Positions 44,235 to 52,811 of a DNA stretch of 64,000 nucleotides are shown here, in pieces. Where the stretch lies: contig JAFVBA010000012.1 in NCBI GenBank assembly GCA_017480245.1, forward strand, positions 1 through 64,000, in the 5' to 3' direction. The notes under the pieces are model-generated. The model ran no database searches. It was not told the origin of the DNA and was given only the letters and a program-made list of their open reading frames with translations. The DNA is from Bacteroidales bacterium (lineage in GTDB: Bacteria; Bacteroidota; Bacteroidia; Bacteroidales; P3). Numbering within the stretch: the first letter of the stretch is position 1; each line of letters starts with the position of its first letter. The position numbers and the translations under genes are program-made.

Positions 44235-45122
44235 TTATTCGTAAATCTCGTGTTTATAAGCTTTAAGTGTATTGGTAAGTAACGAAACGATAGTCATAGG
44301 TCCTACTCCCCCCGGAACAGGTGTGATATACGAACAGTGAGGCGCTACTTTATTGTAATCAACATCGCCCGTAACGTAATAACCTTTCTCGCTGTTGTCT
44401 TCAATACGGTGAATACCTACGTCAATTACCACCGCACCTTCTTTAACCATATCTTCGGTAACGAAATGAGGCTTTCCGATAGCGGCAATCAATATATCGG
44501 CATTTTTACATACATCTTTAAGATTTGCAGTTTTGGAATGACAAAGTGTAACCGTGCAGTCCATACCTTTTCTTGACATCAAAACCGCCATAGGTGTGCC
44601 GACAATGTCGCTTCTTCCCAAAACAACGCAATTCTTTCCTGATGTCTCTATGCCCATCCGCTCAATCAAAGTAACTATTCCGTAAGGTGTTGCAGGCAAA
44701 TACGAAGGCATTGAAAGCAACATACGTCCCGCATTGGCAGGATGGAATCCATCTACATCTTTTTTAGGATCTACGTGTGCAATTACCTTTTTCGTATTGA
44801 TATGTTTCGGAAGCGGTAGTTGTACTATGTAACCATCTACTTCAGAATCGTTGTTTAAGAAATCCAAAGTCTCCAAAAACTCCTTCTCACTTATGCTTTC
44901 AGGAAATTTATACACGGAAGAAGTAAATCCAACTTCCTGACTTTGCTTTTCTTTGCTCTTAACGTAAGAAAGAGATGCCCCGTCATTTCCGACGATTACG
45001 GCAACAAGATGAGGAGGCCGCTTTCCGCTGTCCAATAGTTGCGCAACCTCTGATTTTATTTCCTCTTTAATGGTTTGGGCAATTACCTTGCCGTCAATAA
45101 GAATAGGATTGTTCATTTTCAT
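44235..45122 (-). CDS. folD: Bifunctional methylenetetrahydrofolate dehydrogenase/cyclohydrolase
   Basis: FolD interconverts 5,10-methylene- and 10-formyl-tetrahydrofolate for purine and formyl-Met synthesis. The 295 residues show VGNDGASLSYVKSKEKQSQEVG (with the catalytic Tyr-x3-Lys), QLPLPKH, DVDGFH, VLGRSDIVGTPMAVL and TPVPGGVGPMT, all standard. Two starts are possible (45122 and 45116). The first ATG lies on the edge of the ATGTAG repeat at 45121, so the second may be the original. Confidence 0.95.
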   Translation of the reverse strand: MKMNNPILIDGKVIAQTIKEEIKSEVAQLLDSGKRPPHLVAVIVGNDGASLSYVKSKEKQSQEVGFTSSVYKFPESISEKEFLETLDFLNNDSEVDGYIVQLPLPKHINTKKVIAHVDPKKDVDGFHPANAGRMLLSMPSYLPATPYGIVTLIERMGIETSGKNCVVLGRSDIVGTPMAVLMSRKGMDCTVTLCHSKTANLKDVCKNADILIAAIGKPHFVTEDMVKEGAVVIDVGIHRIEDNSEKGYYVTGDVDYNKVAPHCSYITPVPGGVGPMTIVSLLTNTLKAYKHEIYE

Positions 45123-45220
45123 GTAGTATTTAGCACGTAGTATGTAGTATTCAGAATGCGCTTTTCGAAATTTATTCTTCTTATGTTATATGCTGCATTC
45201 TATATACTGCATCCTACATA
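45121..45220. repeat. ATGTAG-type palindromic repeat, intergenic copy
   Basis: ATGTAGTATTTAGCACGTAG, then TATGTAGTATTCAGAATGC on the left face TGCTGCATTCTATATACTGC and ATCCTACAT on the right. It lies between ffh and folD and touches the folD start. It is related to the copies at 8249 and 22145. Confidence 0.8.
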
Positions 45221-45226
45221 AATTAA

Positions 45227-46567
45227 TTATCTTTTTGCAAATTTTTTCATATTACGCATTTGTTTCAATTGCTGCATCTTGTTACCGGATAGCGAACGCA
45301 TCATTTTGCGTGTTTGATCAAATTGTTTGATTAGTTTATTCACTTCCTCTAATTTGCAACCCGAACCTTTGGCTATTCGATTCTTTCTTGAAACATCAAT
45401 AATATCAGGATTTTCACGCTCTTGCGGTGTCATACTTCCGATAATCGCTTCAATGGATTTAAAAGCGTCATCCTTGATATCAACATCCTTCAAAGCCTTT
45501 CCCACTCCCGGTATCATACCTACTAAATCTTTCAGATTACCCATCTTCTTTATTTGATTGATTTGTGCTAAGAAATCATTGTAATCAAAAGAATTTGTAT
45601 GTATTTTCTTACTTAACTTTCTTGCTTCTTCTTCATCGTATTGTTGTTGGGCCCTTTCAACCAAGGAAACTATGTCTCCCATTCCCAAAATACGATTTGC
45701 CATTCTGTCGGGGTGAAAAACGTCCAATGCGTCAAGTTTTTCACCGATTGACATGAATTTTATCGGTTTTGTTACCACACGTCTGATTGTCAAAGCCGCA
45801 CCTCCGCGTGTGTCGCCGTCAAGTTTGGTAAGTACTACTCCGTCATAGTTCAGTCTGTCGTGAAATGCTTTTGCCGTATTGACTGCATCCTGTCCTGTCA
45901 TGGAATCTACGACAAACAATGTCTCAGTCGGATTGACTGCATTTTTGATATTGGCAATCTCAGTCATCATCTCTTCATCAACAGCCAACCTACCGGCAGT
46001 GTCTATTATGACAACCTGATAATTTTCAGCCTTTGCCTTGGCCACAGCGTGTAAAGCAATCTCAACAGGGTTCTTGTTCTCGTCTTCTCTGTACAAATCA
46101 ACGGAGATACTGTCCGCCAAAACCTGCAATTGATTGATAGCAGCAGGACGATATACGTCAGCAGCGACCAAAAGAACCTTTTTACTTTTCTTAGATTTCA
46201 AATAAAGAGCCAATTTACCCGAAAAAGTGGTTTTACCCGAGCCTTGCAAACCTGCATTTAAGATAATAGCAGGATTACCTTTGATATTAATCTCCTCTGT
46301 TGTGCTTCCCATCAAATTAACAAGTTCATCATGAACCATTTTGACCATCATCTGACCGGGTTCTACGCTTGTCAATACATTCTGTCCTAAAGCCTTTTTC
46401 TTAACTTCATCACAAAATTCTTTGGCAATAGGATAAGAAACATCGGCATCAATTAAGGCTTTTCTGACTTCTTTAATGCTTTCGGAGATATTAATTTCTG
46501 TTATTTTGCCGTTACCTTTAATTATTTTAAAGGCGCGGTCTAATTTTTCGGATAAATTTTCAAACAT
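45227..46567 (-). CDS. ffh: Signal recognition particle protein Ffh
   Basis: Ffh binds signal sequences on ribosomes and delivers membrane proteins to FtsY. The 446 residues have the helical N domain, the G domain (GLQGSGKTTFSGKLA, DTAGRLAVDEEM, TKLDGDTRGG) and a Met-rich M domain (MRSLSGNKMQQLKQMRNMKKF). Length is normal. A promoter is predicted 26 bases upstream of its start. A repeat copy of the ATGTAG family separates it from folD. Confidence 0.96.
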   Translation of the reverse strand: MFENLSEKLDRAFKIIKGNGKITEINISESIKEVRKALIDADVSYPIAKEFCDEVKKKALGQNVLTSVEPGQMMVKMVHDELVNLMGSTTEEINIKGNPAIILNAGLQGSGKTTFSGKLALYLKSKKSKKVLLVAADVYRPAAINQLQVLADSISVDLYREDENKNPVEIALHAVAKAKAENYQVVIIDTAGRLAVDEEMMTEIANIKNAVNPTETLFVVDSMTGQDAVNTAKAFHDRLNYDGVVLTKLDGDTRGGAALTIRRVVTKPIKFMSIGEKLDALDVFHPDRMANRILGMGDIVSLVERAQQQYDEEEARKLSKKIHTNSFDYNDFLAQINQIKKMGNLKDLVGMIPGVGKALKDVDIKDDAFKSIEAIIGSMTPQERENPDIIDVSRKNRIAKGSGCKLEEVNKLIKQFDQTRKMMRSLSGNKMQQLKQMRNMKKFAKR

Positions 46568-46592
46568 TTTCTTTTCTCTTTATTTTAGGCTG

Positions 46593-46623
46593 CAAAGTTA
46601 CAAATTTTTACTCAATGCGCAAT
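46593..46623 (-). promoter_or_regulatory. ffh promoter
   Basis: On the minus strand ATTG (46623-46620, one mismatch to TTTG), 19 bases and TAACTTTG (46600-46593) are present. The rest of the gap to 46788 holds nothing recognised. Confidence 0.55.
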
Positions 46624-46788
46624 AAATTATCTGTATTTTCTTAAATAAACCATCTTCTTTACAATTCTTCAATCAAAATGCCAGTAAAATCAAAGCGTCA
46701 TAAGAATACAATTTAACGCACATCAATAACAACAATATGAATTGAAATCTTACGTCAGTCTTATGTAAAAACAATATTTTTGATTAGC

Positions 46789-46821
46789 AAAAAAGACTTA
46801 CAAATTCTAAATCTGTAAGCC
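46789..46821 (-). terminator. Terminator of rpsU
   Basis: On the minus strand GGCTTACA pairs with TGTAAGTC and is followed by TTTTTT. It lies 40 bases beyond the rpsU stop. Confidence 0.75.
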
Positions 46822-46861
46822 TTTTTTCTGCATTATCCAATCGGACATTGCATCTTATGAT

Positions 46862-47059
46862 TTATTTGTCCAGTTCTGCCTGTCTTAATTTCTGAACGTA
46901 GATTGCCTTTAGTTTTTTCTCTCTGGCAATTACCGAAGGCTTAGTGAACTGTTTGCGATTTCTTAGCTCTCTTACAACTCCGGTTTTATCAAATTTACGT
47001 TTCAGTTTCTTAAGAGCTCTTTCAAGGTTTTCACCTTCTTTAATTGGAACAATAATCAT
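46862..47059 (-). CDS. rpsU: Small ribosomal subunit protein bS21
   Basis: 65 residues: MIIVPIKEGENLERALKKLKRKFDKTGVV, then a basic REL/RxRKxF region and KKLKAIYVQKLRQ, the typical bS21 pattern. The Shine-Dalgarno-like AGAGG lies upstream of the ATG. bS21 helps initiation on the 30S subunit; in Bacteroidota it takes part in hiding the 16S anti-Shine-Dalgarno. It has a consensus promoter and a terminator, so it is monocistronic. Confidence 0.93.
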   Translation of the reverse strand: MIIVPIKEGENLERALKKLKRKFDKTGVVRELRNRKQFTKPSVIAREKKLKAIYVQKLRQAELDK

Positions 47060-47112
47060 AAAAAATACCTCTTTCTTTTTTAATTGTTAATAATTATTTT
47101 TAATTGCGGGTG

Positions 47113-47143
47113 CAAAATTACTGCTTTTTACAATTCTGACAAA
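47113..47143 (-). promoter_or_regulatory. rpsU promoter
   Basis: On the minus strand TTTG (47143-47140), exactly 19 bases, and TAATTTTG (47120-47113) give a perfect consensus match. Confidence 0.75.
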
Positions 47144-47180
47144 ACTTTTTGCCGAAATTCTTTCATTATCTATCAAATTC

Positions 47181-48644
47181 CTATCCTACTTTGTTTTCCA
47201 AAGATATTGAAAGAAGTTTCTGAGCCTCCACCGCAAACTCCATCGGCAGCCTGTTAAGAACATCTTTTGCGTAACCATTTACTATTAATCCGATGGCGCT
47301 TTCTTCACTTATCCCTCTCTGACGGCAATAAAGCAATTGCTCTTCGGAAATCTTGGACGTAGTTGCTTCGTGTTCCACAACAGCTGTCGAATTATCCACA
47401 CTGATATAAGGAAACGTATGCGCACCGCACTTATCGGTCAAAAGCAACGAATCACATTGCGAAAAATTCTTTGCATTCTCCGCACTCTTGGCTACTTTTA
47501 CCAAACCGCGGTACGAATTTTCGCTTCTGCCTGCCGAAATTCCCTTACTCATAATCGTACTTCTGGTATTTTTCCCCAGATGTATCATCTTAGTTCCCGT
47601 ATCTGCCATTTGATAATTATTAGTTACCGCAACGGAATAAAATTCTCCGATACTGTTATCGCCAGCAAGCACACAGGAAGGATATTTCCACGTCAAAGCC
47701 GAGCCTGTCTCCACTTGTGTCCAGGAAAGTTTAGCATTGTTGCCTTTACATATCCCTCGCTTAGTTACAAAATTGAAAATACCACCTTTACCGTCCTTAT
47801 CACCTGGATACCAATTCTGAACGGTGGAATATTTCACGTTGGCGTCTTTCATAACAACGATTTCAACGATGGCAGCGTGCAATTGATTTTCGTCCCTTTG
47901 CGGCGCAGTGCAACCTTCCATATAAGAAACGGACGCCCCTTCGTCAGCAACAATCAAAGTACGCTCAAACTGTCCCGTACCTTTCGCATTAATACGGAAA
48001 TATGTAGATAAATCCACAGGACAATGCACTCCCTTAGGTATATAACAGAAACTGCCGTCAGAAAATACCGCACAATTCAGCGCTGCAAAGAAATTATCAT
48101 TGTAAGGTACGACACTGCCTAAGTATTTTCTCACCAAATCGGGATGATTTTTGATTGCCTCACTCATAGAACAGAAAATGATACCGTATTTTTGCAAAGT
48201 ATCTTGAAATGTTGTCTTTACGCTGACAGAATCCATCACCGCATCAACCGCAACCGTGCCTTTAAACTCTTCAACGCCCGCCAAAATTTTTTGTTCGTGC
48301 AAAGGAATTCCCAATTTGTTGAAAGTATCCAAAATTTCGGGATCAACCTCATCCAAAGACTTCTTTTTATTTTGCTTAGGTGCGGCGTAATAAATTATAT
48401 CCTGGAAGTCAATTTCGGGAATCTTCAAATGCGCCCACTGCGGCATCTTCATCGTCTGCCAAGTGCGGAACGCTTTCAAACGGTACTCCAAAAGCCACTC
48501 AGGTTCTCCCTTCAGAGCGGATATTTTCCTTACAATATCTTCATTAATTCCCTTGCCAATATCGTCAGTTGCAATATCAGTAACAAAACCATACTTATAC
48601 TGCTCATTAGTTACATCACTAATTATTTTCTGTTCGTTTTCCAT
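47181..48644 (-). CDS. sufB: Iron-sulfur cluster assembly protein SufB
   Basis: SufB is the scaffold subunit of the SufBCD complex, on which iron-sulfur clusters are built. The 487 residues contain [40 protein letters not shown]-like [19 protein letters not shown] and GAHTFPYI, all standard. SufC, SufD and SufS genes normally follow sufB; here the downstream neighbour is rpsU, so sufB is separated from the rest of the system, at least within this window. A promoter lies 26 bases upstream. Confidence 0.95.
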   Translation of the reverse strand: MENEQKIISDVTNEQYKYGFVTDIATDDIGKGINEDIVRKISALKGEPEWLLEYRLKAFRTWQTMKMPQWAHLKIPEIDFQDIIYYAAPKQNKKKSLDEVDPEILDTFNKLGIPLHEQKILAGVEEFKGTVAVDAVMDSVSVKTTFQDTLQKYGIIFCSMSEAIKNHPDLVRKYLGSVVPYNDNFFAALNCAVFSDGSFCYIPKGVHCPVDLSTYFRINAKGTGQFERTLIVADEGASVSYMEGCTAPQRDENQLHAAIVEIVVMKDANVKYSTVQNWYPGDKDGKGGIFNFVTKRGICKGNNAKLSWTQVETGSALTWKYPSCVLAGDNSIGEFYSVAVTNNYQMADTGTKMIHLGKNTRSTIMSKGISAGRSENSYRGLVKVAKSAENAKNFSQCDSLLLTDKCGAHTFPYISVDNSTAVVEHEATTSKISEEQLLYCRQRGISEESAIGLIVNGYAKDVLNRLPMEFAVEAQKLLSISLENKVG

Positions 48645-48669
48645 CTGTCATTATGAAATTTTCAACTTG

Positions 48670-48701
48670 CAAAATTACAAATAATTTCTCTACAAAACAA
48701 A
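48670..48701 (-). promoter_or_regulatory. sufB promoter
   Basis: On the minus strand TTTG (48701-48698), 20 bases and TAATTTTG (48677-48670) match the consensus. Confidence 0.65.
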
Positions 48702-48813
48702 AACACTCTAATTTTATCAAAAGAAAATTCTATCTACTGCGATTTCTATTTTGCCCTTTGTGATTTTTCTGCCGCCTTTGCGCAATTTTCCGCCGCCCCT
48801 TGCGAAGAAAATT

Positions 48814-48884
48814 TGGAAAAAACTCTTTTTTCAGAATAAAAAAACAGTTTTTTTGAGTTAAAAAAAGAGTTTTTTTCAAAATAA
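48814..48884. repeat. Poly(A/T) palindromic repeat related to the CCTATG type
   Basis: AAAAAACTCTTTTTTCAGAA and AAAAAAAGAGTTTTTTTC face each other around AAACAGTTT. It has the same layout as the CCTATG repeats at 40502 and 54561, but the CTATG unit is replaced by CTC on both arms. Confidence 0.5.
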
Positions 48885-48927
48885 ATTGCGAAAGGGCGGC
48901 AAAAGTTTCCCAATGGGCATGAATTAT

Positions 48928-49794
48928 TCACCTAAGGGGCAGAAGCGGAATCAATTCTTGTTTGAATTTTTGGTTGAATTGCAAAGTTTTCCTGTAATTA
49001 TATTTCCTTACTTCATAGACCCCGTTTTTCATTGCGCCCGGGTATGTTATTGAAAGCAGACCTGCGCCTCCCAAATATGCAGTTATGTAGCATTTATCCA
49101 ACACTTGCCACACTCCGAAGCCCAATGCAGCAGCATTAATAGCAAATGCAGTAAGACCTTTTCCCCATTCGTTTGCATAAATATGGGCAAGACCCGGAAC
49201 GAATGACAATATCCGTGCAGTTTTTTCACTTTTCAGTTTCGGCAAATCACTATACAATTTATCTATATAAGGCATAATATCCTTATTTGTGCTGCTTTTT
49301 AATCTGAGAGCCAATTCCTGTGCCGTCTTTTCAGCATTGGCATAGTCGTTAAATTCATTTAACGTCAAAATTTCCAATAACAACATATCCTCTTGCAAAG
49401 TGTCAAAATACAATCTGCATTTTTCTATCGTTTCTTTTGATTTCTGAAAATTATCACTTAGATAATAGCACAGTGCAATCTGATAATAATCTCCGTAATC
49501 CTCGGCAATTCTTTCCAATGTCGCAGCCGCTTTTGAGTAATCGCCCGTTTGTTTGAAACATATCGCTTTTTGTTGCAACGCCTTGTAGGATATTTCTTTT
49601 GAGGAGGACAAATAAAAACATCTTTCGTATTCTACGGCTGCCAATTCGTAGTTTTGCTGCATAAATAAGTCGTCTGCTTTTTTGAAAATGCAGGCAGAAT
49701 CCGATGAATTGAGATTGCAAGGTTGCAAATTCTCACTTCTAACGCCTGAAACTACTACGCAAAGGAATATGAATATTATATAAAATCTGAACAT
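48928..49794 (-). CDS. TPR protein with a C-terminal PGLA-type membrane hairpin
   Basis: 288 residues: a signal peptide (ending VSGVRS), TPR units (ADDLFMQQNYELAAVEYERCFYL, AICFKQTGDYSKAAATLERIAE, CYYLSDNFQKSKETIEKC) and, from about residue 198, FVPGLAHIYANEWGKGLTAFAINAAALGFGVWQV with further hydrophobic segments. The VPGLxxxYAxxxGxG motif is shared with the next gene and is reminiscent of DUF5683 and TM2-like membrane hairpins. It overlaps the preceding gene by 56 bases and is the last gene of the envelope operon. Function unknown. Confidence 0.75.
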   Translation of the reverse strand: MFRFYIIFIFLCVVVSGVRSENLQPCNLNSSDSACIFKKADDLFMQQNYELAAVEYERCFYLSSSKEISYKALQQKAICFKQTGDYSKAAATLERIAEDYGDYYQIALCYYLSDNFQKSKETIEKCRLYFDTLQEDMLLLEILTLNEFNDYANAEKTAQELALRLKSSTNKDIMPYIDKLYSDLPKLKSEKTARILSFVPGLAHIYANEWGKGLTAFAINAAALGFGVWQVLDKCYITAYLGGAGLLSITYPGAMKNGVYEVRKYNYRKTLQFNQKFKQELIPLLPLR

Positions 49795-50587
49795 CTGTTC
49801 TTGAATTAAAGTTTTCGCAATTCACTTTTACCGTTACCACTGAACCGTAGATATTTCCTATATAAAAAACGGCGGATATAGTTCCGAAAAGAATGGTTTT
49901 CCAATTCGTCAATCCTTTTTTATACCAATTTTCCGCAGTTACGCCCATTAACGAGCCGCAAATAAGAAACGATGAAATGCCTTCGCCGATGTTTCCTGCA
50001 TAAACCTTTCCCAATCCGGGTACAAGCGTAGATAATGCTCCCGCGACAAAAAGTGATTTCTTTTTATAAGATAGCAATTCTGTTTTCAGTTGCAACAATC
50101 TGGCGGTTTCTACATTCAACGGATAGTTATTAGAATCTACTGAATTGATATAGGTATCAAAAAGATTGTAATTGCGTTTTAAAAGGTTGATTCCTGCAAG
50201 AGAAAAATTCTTTAGGTTATTGATTTCTCCGTCCTGGCTGCTTATCATATTCAAATCACTTTCTGCTTTATCCAAATGAAACAAATGGGCATTGGAAAGA
50301 GATGAAAAAAATCTGCTTTCGGTAAATAATTCAGAGGATTGGGACACCTTAGAGAAATTATCCGCAGCCAAATCCAGCATTTTAGAAGAATAGTAGGTAA
50401 ATCCACGCAAAAAATTGATACTGTCATTATCTTCTGAGTTGTTTTGCATTAATACCACCGCTTCTTCTTTCATAGAATTGCCGATAAGGTACATAACAAA
50501 ATCAAATTCGCTTTTCGCAGAATTATCTTGTTGCGAAAAAACGATAAATGACGAAAACAAAAATATGAATAAAAGCAAACGTTTCAT
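49739..50587 (-). CDS. Helical-repeat protein with a C-terminal PGLG-type membrane hairpin
   Basis: 282 residues: a signal peptide (ending IVFSQ), about 150 residues of helical repeats with TPR-like spacing, then LVPGLGKVYAGNIGEGISSFLICGSLMGVTAENW and a further membrane segment (ILFGTISAVFYIGNIYGSV). It is a diverged partner of the next gene: both have repeats followed by a PGLx-x-x-YA membrane part. Its start shares one base with the stop of the YidD-like gene (TAATG), so translation is coupled. Function unknown. Confidence 0.75.
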   Translation of the reverse strand: MKRLLLFIFLFSSFIVFSQQDNSAKSEFDFVMYLIGNSMKEEAVVLMQNNSEDNDSINFLRGFTYYSSKMLDLAADNFSKVSQSSELFTESRFFSSLSNAHLFHLDKAESDLNMISSQDGEINNLKNFSLAGINLLKRNYNLFDTYINSVDSNNYPLNVETARLLQLKTELLSYKKKSLFVAGALSTLVPGLGKVYAGNIGEGISSFLICGSLMGVTAENWYKKGLTNWKTILFGTISAVFYIGNIYGSVVTVKVNCENFNSRTDVQILYNIHIPLRSSFRR

Positions 50588-51045
50588 TATAACTTATAAC
50601 GCAAAGGTGATTCGTAGATATGTCCGCAGCCTTCCATAAGAAGATATATTGAATGCTTATCCGCCAACGATATTCTGTTGCAACGCATCAATCTGTCGGC
50701 AGTACAAATCGTTCCTTTCAAGAGTCCGTACCCGCTTATCAAATCTTTGCTGTATCTTGAGCAAGAAGGAACGAATGCACACTGACGGGAAAGTACAGAA
50801 GATACATATCGTTGATATACGAACATACTTGAAGACAACAAATGGTAGAAAGGATTGAGGGTTTTATTGTTTTTGCCGAATCCGTATCGAACTTTGCGCT
50901 CATTAAACGACGAGTCAGAGTAATTATGTGCCGCCAAAAGTTTCAAATCCGAAGAAGAAAAAACTTCTTTCGTTTGTTGGGAATATCCGTTTAAAGAAAA
51001 AATTAAACAAACGGTGATTATACAACAGTAAAGTAAGGATTTCAT
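50587..51045 (-). CDS. Exported YidD-domain protein
   Basis: 152 residues. The segment YQRYVSSVLSRQCAFVPSCSRYSKDLISGYGLLKGTICTADRLMRCNR matches YidD, a small protein that aids membrane protein insertion next to YidC: paired Cys in CxFxPSCSRY, GxxKG and the terminal RxxRC. Unlike the housekeeping YidD (about 80 residues, cytoplasmic side, between rnpA and yidC), this one has an N-terminal signal peptide (ending NGYSQ) and about 60 extra residues. The domain would therefore lie in the periplasm. Its start overlaps the LolA-like gene stop by 4 bases. Confidence 0.8.
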   Translation of the reverse strand: MKSLLYCCIITVCLIFSLNGYSQQTKEVFSSSDLKLLAAHNYSDSSFNERKVRYGFGKNNKTLNPFYHLLSSSMFVYQRYVSSVLSRQCAFVPSCSRYSKDLISGYGLLKGTICTADRLMRCNRISLADKHSIYLLMEGCGHIYESPLRYKL

Positions 51046-51785
51046 TGAGTGATGTTATAAGGATTAACTCTCTTTGCACCTTTCGGAACTTTGTAATCAA
51101 ACAAAGCGTCTTTGGAAAAGTTATTTGTTTTGATGTTTTTGTATTCCTCTTTTTTGATTACTGAATCTCCTTTGGTGTCATAAGATATTTGGGTAATAGT
51201 TGCAGGAAAAGAAATATTGGGGTATGCTACGTAGTTGGTATAATACGTTTTCTTCAGGACTTTTCCGCTTTTGTCGTAAAAGGCACTGTATATCGGTTTG
51301 TCTTTTTGACATACTACGGTAGCTTTACTAATTTCTTTGTCCGCCTTTTGCGTAGGAATAAAAGTCTTTACTATATTGCTGCCATCCTTTTTAATTCCCT
51401 GCAAAGTGAATCCTAAATTGGTAAGATTCAAATCCGAATATGCAGGCGTCATAAACAAAGTAAAAAACTCGGTTTGCGAAGACAGTGATTTATCATTAAT
51501 ATTCATCACCTCATTTGCCGCAGGTTGATAAACCGAAGTCTCACCTAAGGAATTTGTTATCATATAATATTCCTGAGGATAGGTGTAATGAATAACCAAA
51601 TTGCCGTTGGAAGTAAAGAATACTTGTTTTTCAACCCGTATTACCTTATTTTGATGCAACTGTCTTATGGTTACATCCGCCGATAACTTGGTTTGGGAAA
51701 ATAAATCTCCGTTATAAACCGCTAAACAAACAAAAAACGGGAGCAGTACCTTAAGTACCAATCCCGTATAGACAATTCTTTGCAT
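51042..51785 (-). CDS. LolA-like periplasmic protein
   Basis: About 247 residues from the ATG at 51785, which lies one base after the stop of the upstream TM2 gene and starts a clear signal peptide (ending GDLFSQ). The longer in-frame ORF to 51854 would run back into the TM2 gene. The mature part (VEKQVFFTSNGNLVIHYTYPQEYYMITNSLGETSVYQPAANEV, then FTLFMTPAYSDLNL and PATITQISYDTKGDSVIKKEEYKNIKTN) has the strand pattern of the LolA/LolB lipoprotein-carrier fold. It probably binds a lipidated or hydrophobic partner, by inference. Confidence 0.72.
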   Translation of the reverse strand: MQRIVYTGLVLKVLLPFFVCLAVYNGDLFSQTKLSADVTIRQLHQNKVIRVEKQVFFTSNGNLVIHYTYPQEYYMITNSLGETSVYQPAANEVMNINDKSLSSQTEFFTLFMTPAYSDLNLTNLGFTLQGIKKDGSNIVKTFIPTQKADKEISKATVVCQKDKPIYSAFYDKSGKVLKKTYYTNYVAYPNISFPATITQISYDTKGDSVIKKEEYKNIKTNNFSKDALFDYKVPKGAKRVNPYNITQ

Positions 51786-51786
51786 T

Positions 51787-52227
51787 TTACATCCACATAA
51801 AGAAACTAGTATTGCCTGTGTATGAGCCAATGTCGTCCTGTATTGCGCCGACAAGCAAAACTACCCAATCCACAAGAGTAACGATTCCGAAAATTCCGCC
51901 ACAGGTGAAAGTGTAGTAAGCCCACATCCATTTAGATGTCCCCATGTAATGACGGTGAATACCAAAGCCGCCAAGGAATGTACAAAATGCCCAAGCACCC
52001 CAAGGATTTACACTGCTGCGTCCCATCATTGCGGAACCGGATTGTGAATTCGCCATCAATGAAATGCCGTTTTCAGCAAATAAATTGATGTCTTGCAAAG
52101 ATACTTCCGTTGCTGTAGCAAATGCATCCTCAATTGCGTTGTCGTTAAGTACGTAATCATTGTCCTCAGCGAAAGAATTAAATGACAGAGCTGCCATCGC
52201 AACTAAAGCAAAAATCACTTTTTTCAT
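51787..52227 (-). CDS. TM2-domain protein, copy B
   Basis: 146 residues: a signal peptide (ending LSFNSFA), a linker (about residues 22-72), and a TM2 domain reading NPWGAWAFCTFLGGFGIHRHYMG, then MWAYYTFTCGGIFGIVTLVDWVVLLVGAIQDD. The TM2 domain is a pair of membrane helices joined by a short loop, with a conserved GGxGxHRxYxG entry and a D-W/D at the second helix. It is a tandem duplicate of the gene at 52327 (same length and layout). It is followed after 1 base by the LolA-like gene. Molecular role unknown. Confidence 0.85.
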   Translation of the reverse strand: MKKVIFALVAMAALSFNSFAEDNDYVLNDNAIEDAFATATEVSLQDINLFAENGISLMANSQSGSAMMGRSSVNPWGAWAFCTFLGGFGIHRHYMGTSKWMWAYYTFTCGGIFGIVTLVDWVVLLVGAIQDDIGSYTGNTSFFMWM

Positions 52228-52326
52228 AGTTTTATTGATTTAGGTTAATTAATATTTAAGTTTGCAAAAATAATATTTATTTTCAAAACTCGGAAATAAA
52301 AAAACAAAATATTGAATCTTTACTTC

Positions 52327-52767
52327 CTATAGCCACATTATGAATTTAGGGTTTCCTTCATAGGAACGGATGTCGTCTTGTATGGCTCCGACGAGCAGAA
52401 CTATCCAATCCACAAACGGAACTATGCCGAAAATACCGCAACATGAGAAAGTATAACAAGCCCACATTGCTTTGGTTGAGCCAAGATACATTCTGTGAAT
52501 ACCGAATTCGCCCAAAAAGAAAGCAAGTGCAAAAGCCGCCCAAGGATTTACACTGCTGCGGTAAGCCATTTGTCCGTTTGATTGAGTAGTTACGAACAAG
52601 TCCAATGTATTTCCGCCGAACAAATTGATTTGGTCTAAAGAAACTTCCTCAGCATTAGCAAAAGCATTTTCTATGGCAGAATTATCCAAAGTGTATTCGC
52701 TTTTCTCTGCCATAGATACTAATGGCAAGGTAAGCACTGCAGTTAATACTAAAATAAAGTGTTTCAT
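52327..52767 (-). CDS. TM2-domain protein, copy A
   Basis: 146 residues with a signal peptide, the linker ENAFANAEEVSLDQINLFGGN (closely matching copy B) and a TM2 domain (NPWAAFALAFFLGEFGIHRMYLG, CYTFSCCGIFGIVPFVDWIVLLVGAIQDD). It is the most upstream gene of the cluster that runs on to 48928, separated from copy B by 99 bases. That gap could hold a second promoter. Confidence 0.85.
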   Translation of the reverse strand: MKHFILVLTAVLTLPLVSMAEKSEYTLDNSAIENAFANAEEVSLDQINLFGGNTLDLFVTTQSNGQMAYRSSVNPWAAFALAFFLGEFGIHRMYLGSTKAMWACYTFSCCGIFGIVPFVDWIVLLVGAIQDDIRSYEGNPKFIMWL

Positions 52768-52811
52768 CTGTTTGTTTAATATTTAATTTGGTTAATTATC
52801 TCCGTTATTTA

